DNA from: PALSA-1296 sp038210275
GTDB lineage: Bacteria; Bacteroidota; Ignavibacteria; Palsa-1295
Direction: 5' to 3'
DNA: 64,000 nt
Assembly (NCBI GenBank): GCA_038210275.1
Contig: JBBQWV010000002.1
Coordinates: 186,001-250,000 of the forward strand
Shown here: in pieces, positions 52,632-60,645 of the stretch
Layout: each line of letters opens with the position of its first letter
Numbering within the stretch: position 1 is the stretch's first letter
The notes under the pieces: generated by a model
Databases searched by the model: none
What the model was told of the DNA's origin: nothing
What the model saw: the letters and a program-made list of their open reading frames with translations, nothing else
Position numbers and translations under genes: made by a program

Positions 52632-53390
52632 CTATTCCCATAATCCAAATTCTTTGGGGTATCGCACTTTCCAAAATACTAAACCTTGCGCCGGAGCAAG
52701 ATATTTCGCACGATCATCTTCGGTTGGATTGTGCAAAAGTTGAATAAATTGTTCCTCTTTTAATTTTCCTTTTCCTGTTTCAACAACTCCTCCAATGATA
52801 GCTCGTACCATTCCTCTGACAAAACGATTTGCACGAATAATAAAAATTAATCTATCTCCATCTTCCTCAATTTTACATAGATCAACGCTGCACCGGTAAT
52901 GCTCAAGATCATCGGAGCGTTTCGAGAAAGAAGTGAAATCATGCTCTCCGATTAAATGAGATGCTAAATTTGACATAACGTTCAGATCGAGATCGCCCCT
53001 TACATACCATGAGTAATCCCTTGCGAGTGCTGTTCGCCGCCTGAATATCGTATAATGATATTCTCTATCAAGTGCAGAGAAGCGAGCGTGAAAATCTGCG
53101 GCAACTTGCCTCACCGCATGTATGACAACATCCTGACCTGAAGTAGCATTGATCGCTTCCGTAAATTTCTCTAAGCTCATCGCAAATTCTTCAGGCAATT
53201 CTGCATGAGCTACCATACCGATCGCATGAACTCCGGCATCTGTCCTTCCGGCAGATGTTACTGCCACTCTTTTCTGCAAAACCTTTTCTATTGCCGATTC
53301 GAGTTCTTGCTGAACAGTCCTGACTCCGGGCTGAACTTGCCAGCCGGCGAAATCCCTGCCGTCATATTCTATGAGGAGAGCTATTTTCAA
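52632..53390 (-). CDS. truA: tRNA pseudouridine(38-40) synthase TruA
   Basis: The 252-residue enzyme isomerises U38-U40 in the tRNA anticodon arm. The catalytic Asp51 lies in SAGRTDAGVHA. Also present are LIEYDGRDFAGWQVQPG at the N-terminus, FHARFSALDREYHYTI and NRFVRGMVRAIIGGVVE, all canonical. It is divergent from glmS with 97 nt between starts. Confidence 0.96.
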   Translation of the reverse strand: MKIALLIEYDGRDFAGWQVQPGVRTVQQELESAIEKVLQKRVAVTSAGRTDAGVHAIGMVAHAELPEEFAMSLEKFTEAINATSGQDVVIHAVRQVAADFHARFSALDREYHYTIFRRRTALARDYSWYVRGDLDLNVMSNLASHLIGEHDFTSFSKRSDDLEHYRCSVDLCKIEEDGDRLIFIIRANRFVRGMVRAIIGGVVETGKGKLKEEQFIQLLHNPTEDDRAKYLAPAQGLVFWKVRYPKEFGLWE

Positions 53391-53487
53391 TGTGGTTAAG
53401 TGGTCAATTTTTGACTATAAGTAACAGTTTTGTAAATAATACGTTATTAAGCAAAATACTTTCATTGTAAAACGCAACAACAAAATT
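53391..53487. promoter_or_regulatory. Divergent truA/glmS intergenic region
   Basis: An AT-rich 97-nt gap between two genes that read outward; promoters for both should lie here. No glmS ribozyme-like element is visible, and no paired boxes stand out. Confidence 0.45.
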
Positions 53488-55362
53488 ATGTGCGGAATAG
53501 TCGGTTACATCGGTGATCGCGAAGCGACACCAATTATCCTTGCAGGGCTGAAACGCCTCGAATATCGCGGCTATGATTCAGCCGGTATTGCCCTGATCGA
53601 ATTTCACAATTCCAATGGAAACAAAACAGCATCCGGCAATGCTGCAACGCTGAATATCAAAAAATGCAAGGGCAAAGTTACACAGCTTGAAGAGCTGATC
53701 CACAATGTTCCGCTGACAGCTAAACTCGGCATCGGTCATACTCGTTGGGCAACACATGGTGCACCAAGCGATATTAATAGCCATCCGCATACAGATCAAA
53801 CCAAAGGCATTGCCATTATCCATAATGGCATCATCGAAAATTATTCGGCTATAAAAGAAACACTCATTGAGCGTGGTCATACTTTCGAAAGTGAAACAGA
53901 CACTGAAGTCCTGGCACATCTTGTAGGCGAGTTCTATGGTGAAGGCAGAAGTTTAACCGAAGCAGTTCGCTTGGCACTCAGCGAGATCATTGGCGCTTAC
54001 GGTATTTGTGTCGTGGCAAAAAATTCGCCTGATGAAATAGTCTGCGCCAGAAAAGGCTCCCCTATTGTTATCGGTGTTGGTGATAATGAAAATTTTATTG
54101 CCTCCGATGCGGCAGCCATCGTGTCATATACGCGTAATGTCATTTATTTATCCGACAACGAGATCGCAACCGTCACTCGTAATAGCGTTAAGACGATAAC
54201 CATCGGCGATATCGAAGTCACGAAAGACATCGAAGCAATAACGCTTCAACTTGAAGCAATTGAAAAAGGCGGTTATGAGCATTTCATGCTCAAGGAAATC
54301 CATGAGCAGCCCTCAACGGTTCACGATGCAATGCGTGGCAGAGTTATCCTCGATGAAGGCTCCATTGTGCTTGGTGGATTGCGCAATCATCTGACGCATA
54401 TCCGCAACGCTAAACGCATCCTCATCACTGCCTGCGGAACAAGCTACCATGCCGCGCTGATCGGAAAATATATGCTGGAGCAGCTTGCACAGGTTCCGGT
54501 TGATGTGGAATATGCCAGCGAATTTCGTTACCGCAATCCTGTCGTCACCGAAGGCGACGTGATGTTTGTCATAAGCCAATCAGGCGAAACAGCCGATACC
54601 CTTGCTGCGATGCGAGAGGCAAAGCGAAAAGGGGCATTGGCTTTGGGAATCGTCAACGTCGTTGGCTCGACTATCGCACGAGAATCCGATGGTGGCGTTT
54701 ATATCCATGCCGGTCCGGAGATCGGTGTTGCTTCAACAAAGGCGTTCACTTCCCAAGTCACCGTCTTTGCATTGCTTTCGATCATGCTTGGGAGGATGAA
54801 AAGCCTTTCGGTTCTTGATGGAAAAGAATTCATCGGAGCATTGCTCAAATTACCCGAGCAGATTAAAACAATTTTAGAATCATCCGAGCCGATGATTCAG
54901 GAAATCGTTAACGACTTTAAAGATGCTGACCACTTTCTCTATCTTGGCAGAGGATACAATTATCCTGTCGCTCTTGAAGGCGCTTTAAAGCTGAAAGAAA
55001 TTTCCTATATTCATGCCGAAGGTTACCCGGCTGCGGAAATGAAGCACGGACCGATCGCTTTGATCGATAAAGAAATGCCGGTCGTTGTAATCGCTCCGCA
55101 TGATGATGTGTATGAAAAAGTCCTCTCCAACGTTCAGGAAGTCCGTGCAAGAGGCGGAAGACTTATTATCATCGCAAGCCAGGGAGATAAAACTGTCGAA
55201 AAGCTTGCCGAGAAAGTCATTTATATTCCCGAGACGATATCAATGCTGCTTCCGATCTTATCGGTCATTCCGTTGCAGCTTCTCTCCTATTACATGGCAA
55301 CTGCCAGAGGAGCCAACGTCGATCAGCCCAGAAATCTGGCAAAGTCGGTAACGGTGGAATAA
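53488..55362 (+). CDS. glmS: Glutamine:fructose-6-phosphate aminotransferase (isomerising)
   Basis: GlmS makes glucosamine 6-phosphate for peptidoglycan and LPS. The N-terminal glutaminase domain starts MCGIVGYIGDREATPIIL with the nucleophile Cys2, and contains GIGHTRWATHGAPSDINSHP and HNGIIENY. Two SIS domains follow (TACGTSYHAALIGKYMLEQL, ISQSGETADTLAAMREAKRK), and the C-terminus DQPRNLAKSVTVE is complete. Length of 624 is normal. It is a single gene. Confidence 0.98.
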   Translation: MCGIVGYIGDREATPIILAGLKRLEYRGYDSAGIALIEFHNSNGNKTASGNAATLNIKKCKGKVTQLEELIHNVPLTAKLGIGHTRWATHGAPSDINSHPHTDQTKGIAIIHNGIIENYSAIKETLIERGHTFESETDTEVLAHLVGEFYGEGRSLTEAVRLALSEIIGAYGICVVAKNSPDEIVCARKGSPIVIGVGDNENFIASDAAAIVSYTRNVIYLSDNEIATVTRNSVKTITIGDIEVTKDIEAITLQLEAIEKGGYEHFMLKEIHEQPSTVHDAMRGRVILDEGSIVLGGLRNHLTHIRNAKRILITACGTSYHAALIGKYMLEQLAQVPVDVEYASEFRYRNPVVTEGDVMFVISQSGETADTLAAMREAKRKGALALGIVNVVGSTIARESDGGVYIHAGPEIGVASTKAFTSQVTVFALLSIMLGRMKSLSVLDGKEFIGALLKLPEQIKTILESSEPMIQEIVNDFKDADHFLYLGRGYNYPVALEGALKLKEISYIHAEGYPAAEMKHGPIALIDKEMPVVVIAPHDDVYEKVLSNVQEVRARGGRLIIIASQGDKTVEKLAEKVIYIPETISMLLPILSVIPLQLLSYYMATARGANVDQPRNLAKSVTVE

Positions 55363-55492
55363 ATGGCTGAACCGGGATTTTAAGAGATTATATGAAGATG
55401 GGTACTAATAATAATCTTAATACCTGCAATCAGGTTCAGTAATTTCCCTTTGATCCCTCCGCCTTTTCTTGGGGGAAGCCCCTGTAAGTTCT

Positions 55493-55603
55493 TTATAAAT
55501 CAACACTATAACATTTCGCACGCGCAACTTTCTCTTTTAAAACCAAAGAGTCCGCCAACTGGCGGACTCCTCTCAAAATGCTGTTAATTCTCTTGTTTCC
55601 CAT
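55493..55603 (-). CDS. Possible 36-residue ORF inside the candidate small RNA
   Basis: ATG 55603-55601 opens a frame MGNKRINSILRGVRQLADSL continuing to KCYSVDL and TAA at 55495-55493. It reads through the GGCGGACT hairpin. It has a basic N-terminal helix-like composition and no known family. No Shine-Dalgarno sequence is seen, so it may be non-coding. Confidence 0.25.
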   Translation of the reverse strand: MGNKRINSILRGVRQLADSLVLKEKVARAKCYSVDL

Positions 55604-55653
55604 ATAAGCTTTTTTGCTACGAAACTACAAAACTACCAACTACCAAACTTCCC
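55539..55653 (-). ncRNA. Candidate small RNA of about 115 nt
   Basis: The transcript would start near 55653, 6-7 nt after the -10 box of the promoter at 55660-55688, and end after the hairpin GAGTCCGCC-AGTT-GGCGGACTC (55569-55548) followed by TTTGGTTTT. No Rfam-type family was recognised by eye. Confidence 0.45.
55548..55569. repeat. GGCGGACT hairpin, short form
   Basis: GAGTCCGCC and GGCGGACTC form a perfect 9-bp stem with loop AACT. Its core matches the repeat units at 22191, 22284 and 27145-27210, but it lacks the CCAGTGGG flank. Confidence 0.75.
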
Positions 55654-55659
55654 CGAACA

Positions 55660-55688
55660 AATATACGACATAAAAACCCGTTTGTCAA
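55660..55688 (-). promoter_or_regulatory. Strong promoter, minus strand, intergenic after glmS
   Basis: TTGACA (55688-55683), 17-nt spacer, TATATT (55665-55660), with TATATTTG also fitting the Bacteroidota TAnnTTTG box. It shares 26 of 29 positions with the promoter at 26212-26240, including most of the spacer. Confidence 0.65.
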
Positions 55689-55771
55689 GGTGCCTATCCA
55701 AAATAAATAGGTGCCTTTTTGATGAATAATTATTCATAATCGTAGGGGGGCAGTCCCTGCGACGACTGCCC

Positions 55772-56761
55772 CTACTTCTCATGCACCAACTTCACGGTCT
55801 TCACCTCTCCAAATCCTGTCGATATTCTCGCATAAAATACCCCACTTGGAAATGCCGAGCCATCTAAATGAATCTGATGCGTTCCTGCTTCAAGTGATGA
55901 GCCTCTGCCATTACCCCAAACAAGTTTGCCAAGTTCATCATATACTGCCACCTGCACGTATGCCATGCGGTTCAGCGTAAACTCCAGCGTTGTCTCCTTC
56001 TTGAAGGGATTAGGCGATGAAGTGAAAGAAGCAAGATAAATGCTCGGTAAAATTCCAGGTGATGTGGCGACACTATTCTTTAGCAAGAAACCTAAGCCGA
56101 GGGAATCCAGAGGGGGAAGATGTGTTGGATCATCACCATATCGAACGGCATCTGTACTATCTTTTTGGTACTGTGCTTCGGTTGCAGAATCCCAGCCACA
56201 AGGTTGGTATTTTTTAAAATAATTTTCAACAGCTAAATAACCGATCCCCCTATATTTCCCATATTGATAGGTATTTCCAATAGATCCTAAACAAGAGCAA
56301 AAGTAAGCGGGATTGGTTGTATTCAAATATAGAACCGAAATCAACCATGCACGGTATGTGTCATAACGTGTTGTATCTTTACTCATTAATTGAACTGCAT
56401 TATCAATGTTGGTAAATATATAGTCAGGATAATAATTATCATTAGCTATGCAGCTTTGAATATAATATCGCAATGAATCATACTGTGCTCTATAGAATGC
56501 AGTATCAGTATAGTAAGAATTTTTATAAGCCCAATATTTTAAGTGGACACATGGATCGTACCCACCATCCTCAATACTCATTAGTTCAGAATCCTTAGAA
56601 ATAATTTTAGATGGATAAACGGGGTTACCACAAGAAATTGCAGGGACAGTTGGGGCTGTACAAAGATAAGGGGCAGGGAATGCACCACAAGCCCACGCTG
56701 CCACTTCTCCGAAGAAAAGGAGCAGCGTAAACAAAAATAGGAGTATAAATTTTAATTTCAT
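55772..56761 (-). CDS. T9SS type A sorting domain protein, paralogue 1
   Basis: From ATG 56761 the protein has 329 residues: a signal peptide (FILLFLFTLLLFFGEVAAWA), a Cys- and Tyr-rich middle with YLNTTNPAYFCSCLG, a THLPPLDSLGLGFLLKN segment, and an 80-residue Por sorting domain (SPNPFKKETTLEFTLNRMAY to KTVKLVHEK). The in-frame extension to 56872 lies inside the upstream paralogue and is rejected. Its ATG overlaps the upstream stop by 4 nt. The sorting domain is almost identical to the neighbour's while the rest has diverged. Function unknown; cell-surface export is likely. Confidence 0.88.
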   Translation of the reverse strand: MKLKFILLFLFTLLLFFGEVAAWACGAFPAPYLCTAPTVPAISCGNPVYPSKIISKDSELMSIEDGGYDPCVHLKYWAYKNSYYTDTAFYRAQYDSLRYYIQSCIANDNYYPDYIFTNIDNAVQLMSKDTTRYDTYRAWLISVLYLNTTNPAYFCSCLGSIGNTYQYGKYRGIGYLAVENYFKKYQPCGWDSATEAQYQKDSTDAVRYGDDPTHLPPLDSLGLGFLLKNSVATSPGILPSIYLASFTSSPNPFKKETTLEFTLNRMAYVQVAVYDELGKLVWGNGRGSSLEAGTHQIHLDGSAFPSGVFYARISTGFGEVKTVKLVHEK

Positions 56762-57735
56762 TTTTCCTTCACCAACTTCAGCGTCTTCACCTCTCCAAAT
56801 CCCGTTGATATTCTTGCATAAAATACCCCACTCGGAAATGCCGAGCCATCTAAATGAATCTGATGCGTACATGCTTCAAGTGATGAGCCTCGCCCGTCTC
56901 CCCATACAAGCTTGCCAAGTTCATCATACACTGCAACCTGCACGTATGCCATCCGGTTCAGAGTAAACTCAAGTGTTGTCTCCTTGATGAAAGGATTTGG
57001 GTTGGAAGTAAATGATGATAGATAGACGCTGGGAAGCGGTTGGCTTGGTGATACTACACCATTGTTATGAAGCAAGATGCCTAAGCCAAGAGAATCAAGT
57101 GAGGGTAGATGGGTAGGATCATAACCACTTTGAAAATCATCAATACTGTCATTAGTAAATGCCCTGTCATTTCCGGCACCCCAGCATTCACGGTGAAAAG
57201 TTCTTACATAGTTTAGAACAGCTAAAGCACCTAACGGATAATATTTTCCAACTTGGTAAGTTGTTGCAATAGCGCCCATACAAGAACAAAAATATGCAGG
57301 ATTTGTGGTGTTGAGATAGAGTACAGAAATTAACCAAGAACGAAATTCATCAAAACGAGTTTGATCTTTTGGATTATAGTATCCGACTGCATCACTAAGA
57401 GAGGGAAAGGCTTGATATGAAGTAGGATCACTTACGGCACATTTTTCAATAAATAATTTTAGTGTATCTCTCTGTTTTTTTGCATCATCTTGACTTGCTT
57501 TAGGATAGAATTCCCACATTTTCATTCGTGCACAATCGGAGGAATCATTGAGAATTGAATTCGCAGCAAGTGGCTGTATTTTTTTACCCCTCGTGCTTTC
57601 TGAAAAACCGGCATTGCCAGTTAAGTGATAATAATTTTGGGCATGAAGACCTGAACAAAAAAACAGGCTTAAAAGCATTGCCAGTATGATACGCCTATAG
57701 GAAGATGCTATTAATGTTTTCATTGTACTCTGCAT
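56758..57735 (-). CDS. T9SS type A sorting domain protein, paralogue 2
   Basis: The 325-residue protein has a signal peptide (IILAMLLSLFFCSGLHAQ), the shared FRSWLISVLYLNTTNPAYFC block followed by SCMGAIATTYQVGK, a PTHLPSLDSLGLGILLHNN segment and a Por sorting domain (NPNPFIKETTLEFTLNRMAY to KTLKLVKEK). It and the next gene are a tandem duplication. The central block keeps paired Cys residues in both copies, suggesting a disulphide-stabilised small domain. No enzyme motif was recognised. ATG 57723 (MKTL) is an alternative start. Confidence 0.88.
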   Translation of the reverse strand: MQSTMKTLIASSYRRIILAMLLSLFFCSGLHAQNYYHLTGNAGFSESTRGKKIQPLAANSILNDSSDCARMKMWEFYPKASQDDAKKQRDTLKLFIEKCAVSDPTSYQAFPSLSDAVGYYNPKDQTRFDEFRSWLISVLYLNTTNPAYFCSCMGAIATTYQVGKYYPLGALAVLNYVRTFHRECWGAGNDRAFTNDSIDDFQSGYDPTHLPSLDSLGLGILLHNNGVVSPSQPLPSVYLSSFTSNPNPFIKETTLEFTLNRMAYVQVAVYDELGKLVWGDGRGSSLEACTHQIHLDGSAFPSGVFYARISTGFGEVKTLKLVKEK

Positions 57736-57810
57736 TAGATACTACACAAACACAGGTATTCAGAAATAGTCTTAAACTTTCTTTTATAATGCGGATTACC
57801 TATGCGCATA

Positions 57811-57842
57811 CAAAAGTACGAAATAAAAACAGAATTTCCAAA
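57811..57842 (-). promoter_or_regulatory. Bacteroidota-type promoter for the T9SS paralogue pair
   Basis: TTTG (57842-57839), 20-nt spacer, TACTTTTG (57818-57811) matches the TTTG-N19/20-TAnnTTTG consensus. It lies 76 nt upstream of the 57735 start codon. Confidence 0.5.
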
Positions 57843-57919
57843 TATTTTTCAAAAATAAAGTCGGATTTATATTTGGATAGTTGAGGATATTAGCAGGGTT
57901 TGGCACAGTTATTGTAAAT

Positions 57920-57950
57920 AAAAAGCGCACCTTAATAAGGTGCGCTTTTT
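57920..57950 (-). terminator. Intrinsic terminator after the PpiD/SurA-type gene
   Basis: AAAAAGCGCACCTT and AAGGTGCGCTTTTT form a 14-bp stem with a 3-nt loop, with T-runs on both strands, so it could act in either direction. It lies 22 nt after the stop at 57973. Confidence 0.88.
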
Positions 57951-57972
57951 ATTTCCAAAGAAGAAATTCTGA

Positions 57973-60099
57973 TTACATTCTATGCGAACGGTAATCTATT
58001 ACTTTTGCTTTCTCTTTAAGCTGCTGTATCCACTGCCCCAAGAATCTCTGTTGCTTTTCCTGGCTGAGTGATTCGAATTCTTTTGTCTGCTGCGCTTCGA
58101 ACTGGTTCTTATCGGCAGGCTTCATTGCTAAAAGTTTTATGATGTAATATCCGGCTTCGCCTTGTATCGGCTGGCTGATCTCACCGACTTTCATTGCATA
58201 AGCAGCGTTATTCACTGTGTACTCCGTACCCAACCCCGCAACTGATTCTGCAGGTCCCATTGAGACTATTGAGGGTTTCAAAGTTGAATCGCTGGCACTG
58301 AGCTTTGAAAGATCATCACCCGGAGAGAGCATATCACGAAGCTGTTTTGCTCTGCCCGCCAAATCCTCAACAGCTTTGCGCTTGACAAGAATATTTTTGA
58401 TCTGTTCTTTCAGCAAACTGTCGAGAGGTCTTACTCCTTCGGGCAGGATTTCGGTTAGCTGACCGACGACGATTATCTTTGCATTCGGGATTTTTACAGG
58501 ATCGGTAATATCGCCTGTGGATAGATCAAACACATAATTCACCCACGGTGCGTAGCCAAACATCGGCGACTCACCTTTTTTGGCGATAGGTGGTCCATCG
58601 GAAATGACACGAACGCCTTGCGCCTGCGCTGCTTTATCAAATCCATCTTTTACAGCTTTCTCTCTGAAAATATTCGCTTGCTGCTGAAGCATCTTTGCCG
58701 TCTGCGAGCTTGCTTTAATATCAATAGGGATCGTTCCGATCTTAAACGTCCGATTTGTGCGTCCTAATACTTGAAAGATATGATAGCCGATTTTCGATTC
58801 GATAGGTCCTTCCAGTGTGCCGATAGGCGATTTTATCGCCGCATCTTCTACTTCAGGAACGTACATCTTCTGTTTCATCCAATGCATATCGCCACCGTTT
58901 CTCGCAGAAGGATCCATCGAGTATTGTCTGGCAATAGCGGCAAAATCGCCGCCTGCTTTAATATCGTTATAGAGCTTGGTAGCAAGTGCCTTCGCGCTAT
59001 CTTTATTTTCAGGTCTGCCCAAACCGATCATGATGCCTTTGGCATGGTAATAAGTTGAGCCTGTATCTTGCTCAGAGAGTATACGAGTTACTTTTACCTG
59101 ACCTCCGGAACTGAGAACGACAATATCTCCTACCTTAGAATTAATGAGATCGTCACCATTCGAGAATGTATTGAATGTCGAAGGATTACCATCCTGTGCC
59201 GGCTGGTAACCTGCATCGGTGTAATCACGGGCAAGATCACTCACGACGCTATCGGAGGACGTGACAGGAAGAGCTGCCCATTTCTTCTTCAGTCCTTCGA
59301 TCCTCTCCAACAGCAATACCGAATCCTTCGGTGTAGGCACTTCACGGAACATTGCAAACTTGATTTTTCTGCTTTCTTCCCGCTTGTAATTGAACGAATG
59401 CTCCTCGTAATATTTCTTTACGTCATCGTCAGAAACTTTGGACATTAATTCGCGCGGATTTTTTGTCGGCTTCAACTTTATCATCTCGACGGTCGCCTTC
59501 GCATTCGTATTCTCGTAGCGCTCCCACATATCTGCTCTTGTCACGCGCATTCCCGCTTGAAGATAATTTGAAAGCTTCTGCTTTTTCAATTCTTCGCGCA
59601 TCTGCTTTGAGATGTTGGCTACGGTCGTATCGTTATGCGGATCGCGTAACGCCGTGAAGTAGGCATTCTCATCAAAACGTCCTGTTGCAGAATCAATAAA
59701 ATTACGCTTCAAAAATTCCGGAGGGTTATAGAACATGACATCCCGAACTTCCTGATCGGTAACGACAATACCAAACTCATCAATTTTCTGCGCGATCAGT
59801 TTCGTGACAATAACCTGCTCCCAGGCTTTTTCACGGATTTCCGCATCTTCAGCATCGGTTAAGGTTGTCTTTTTGGTTTCCTGAAGCTTCTGCTGACGCA
59901 TCTGATTGAAGGCTTCGTCATAATCTTTATTCGTGACCGAACTGCCATTTACCTTGCCGATCTCGTCAGGCTTTCTTTGGTTGCCTTTGAAAAAATCGCC
60001 CTGGGCGCCCCACTCGAAAATAATCATTAAAAGGAACGCACCAGCCAGACCGGCAAAAATTACCGTCATCTTCTCGCGCATTTTGTTCATTACTGCCAT
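57973..60099 (-). CDS. Peptidyl-prolyl isomerase, PpiD/SurA type, membrane-anchored
   Basis: The 708-residue protein has one N-terminal membrane helix (MTVIFAGLAGAFLLMIIFEW, about residues 11-30), a SurA_N-like chaperone region (IGKVNGSSVTNKDYDEAFNQ and helices to about 230), a parvulin domain near 340-450 (HAKGIMIGLGRPENKDSAKA, AIARQYSMDPSARNGGDMHW, IESKIGYHIFQVLGRTNR) and a second C-terminal domain with TDPVKIPN and IQGEAGYYIIKLL. PpiD-type proteins fold exported proteins at the periplasmic face of the inner membrane. Monocistronic with a strong terminator. Confidence 0.92.
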   Translation of the reverse strand: MAVMNKMREKMTVIFAGLAGAFLLMIIFEWGAQGDFFKGNQRKPDEIGKVNGSSVTNKDYDEAFNQMRQQKLQETKKTTLTDAEDAEIREKAWEQVIVTKLIAQKIDEFGIVVTDQEVRDVMFYNPPEFLKRNFIDSATGRFDENAYFTALRDPHNDTTVANISKQMREELKKQKLSNYLQAGMRVTRADMWERYENTNAKATVEMIKLKPTKNPRELMSKVSDDDVKKYYEEHSFNYKREESRKIKFAMFREVPTPKDSVLLLERIEGLKKKWAALPVTSSDSVVSDLARDYTDAGYQPAQDGNPSTFNTFSNGDDLINSKVGDIVVLSSGGQVKVTRILSEQDTGSTYYHAKGIMIGLGRPENKDSAKALATKLYNDIKAGGDFAAIARQYSMDPSARNGGDMHWMKQKMYVPEVEDAAIKSPIGTLEGPIESKIGYHIFQVLGRTNRTFKIGTIPIDIKASSQTAKMLQQQANIFREKAVKDGFDKAAQAQGVRVISDGPPIAKKGESPMFGYAPWVNYVFDLSTGDITDPVKIPNAKIIVVGQLTEILPEGVRPLDSLLKEQIKNILVKRKAVEDLAGRAKQLRDMLSPGDDLSKLSASDSTLKPSIVSMGPAESVAGLGTEYTVNNAAYAMKVGEISQPIQGEAGYYIIKLLAMKPADKNQFEAQQTKEFESLSQEKQQRFLGQWIQQLKEKAKVIDYRSHRM

Positions 60100-60215
60100 A
60101 ATTTGCTCTTATTGCTTCGGAATAATATAAAAATGTATAGGCTCTTATAAAAAGCAAAGTGAAATCGCTGAAATGAGAAGAGAAGTTCCATTCTTCGGAG
60201 AAAGTCAAAAATAAA

Positions 60216-60269
60216 AAGTCAAAAGTCAAAATCAAGTCTTTTTGACTTTAATGTTTTGACTTTTGACTT
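60216..60269. repeat. Inverted repeat of AGTCAAA words after tRNA-Asn
   Basis: AAGTCAAAAGTCAAAA (60216-60231) and its exact reverse complement TTTTGACTTTTGACTT (60254-60269) form a 16-bp stem with a 22-nt loop. On the minus strand it starts 8 nt after the tRNA-Asn end and is followed by TTTTTATTTTTG, so it may stop transcription. Confidence 0.85.
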
Positions 60270-60276
60270 GACTTCG

Positions 60277-60350
60277 CTCCTGAGGTAGGACTTGAACCTA
60301 CGACCCTCTGATTAACAGTCAGATGCTCTAACCAACTGAGCTACTCAGGA
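60277..60350 (-). tRNA. tRNA-Asn(GUU)
   Basis: A 74-nt tRNA on the minus strand: acceptor TCCTGAG pairs with CTCAGGA, D arm GCTCAGTTGGTTAGAGC, anticodon arm TCTGA-CTGTTAA-TCAGA with anticodon GTT, T arm GTAGG-TTCAAGT-CCTAC. The discriminator is G. CCA is not encoded. Confidence 0.96.
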
Positions 60351-60645
60351 ATATGGGGTGCTAAACGCAATAAGAGCAAGAGGCGGTTCCGAAAAATATT
60401 CTAAAAATGACATTACTGGGATTATTATTACGACCAGAGCAATCTCAAACATTAATTTTATCAGCTTGGTTGAGATTTTAGATTGCCGTGTCGTTCGAAA
60501 AAGAACTCTTCTCAATGACGTTAAATATTAAAGGCCAACATAGATTTTTTATTTCTGAGACGAAGCCTCCGCAATCTTCGTTTTACATCCAATCGCGAAG
60601 CGAGTCCCCATAATTTTTAATTTTACATTTTTAATTTTTAAAAGA
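60351..60645. other. Intergenic region with ATTGCC...CAATGACG repeat, copy 2
   Basis: A second copy of the TTTTAGATTGCC ... CAATGACGTT repeat lies at 60477-60522 with an imperfect inner hairpin (CGTTCGAAAAAGAACTC). The rest is AT-rich with no gene, and includes the promoter region for the GH57 gene, for which I could not assign boxes. Confidence 0.6.

Larger units (their letters stand above)
55363..55771. other. Intergenic repeat-rich region after glmS
   Basis: No protein gene over 40 codons was found. It contains, from left to right, a G/C-rich inverted element near 55445-55482 (CCCTTTGATCCCTCC and CTTGGGGGAAGCCCC), the GGCGGACT hairpin at 55548-55569, the word repeat AACTACAAAACTACCAACTA near 55622-55647, a minus-strand promoter at 55660-55688 and a direct repeat AGGTGCCT at 55688-55716. 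Confidence 0.7.

Noticed and set aside
53391..53487. glmS ribozyme or riboswitch
   Set aside because: The 97-nt gap is too short and AT-rich, and none of the glmS ribozyme core sequences is seen.
55688..55716. AGGTGCCT pair after glmS read as a terminator hairpin
   Set aside because: The two copies are direct, not inverted, so they cannot pair as a stem.
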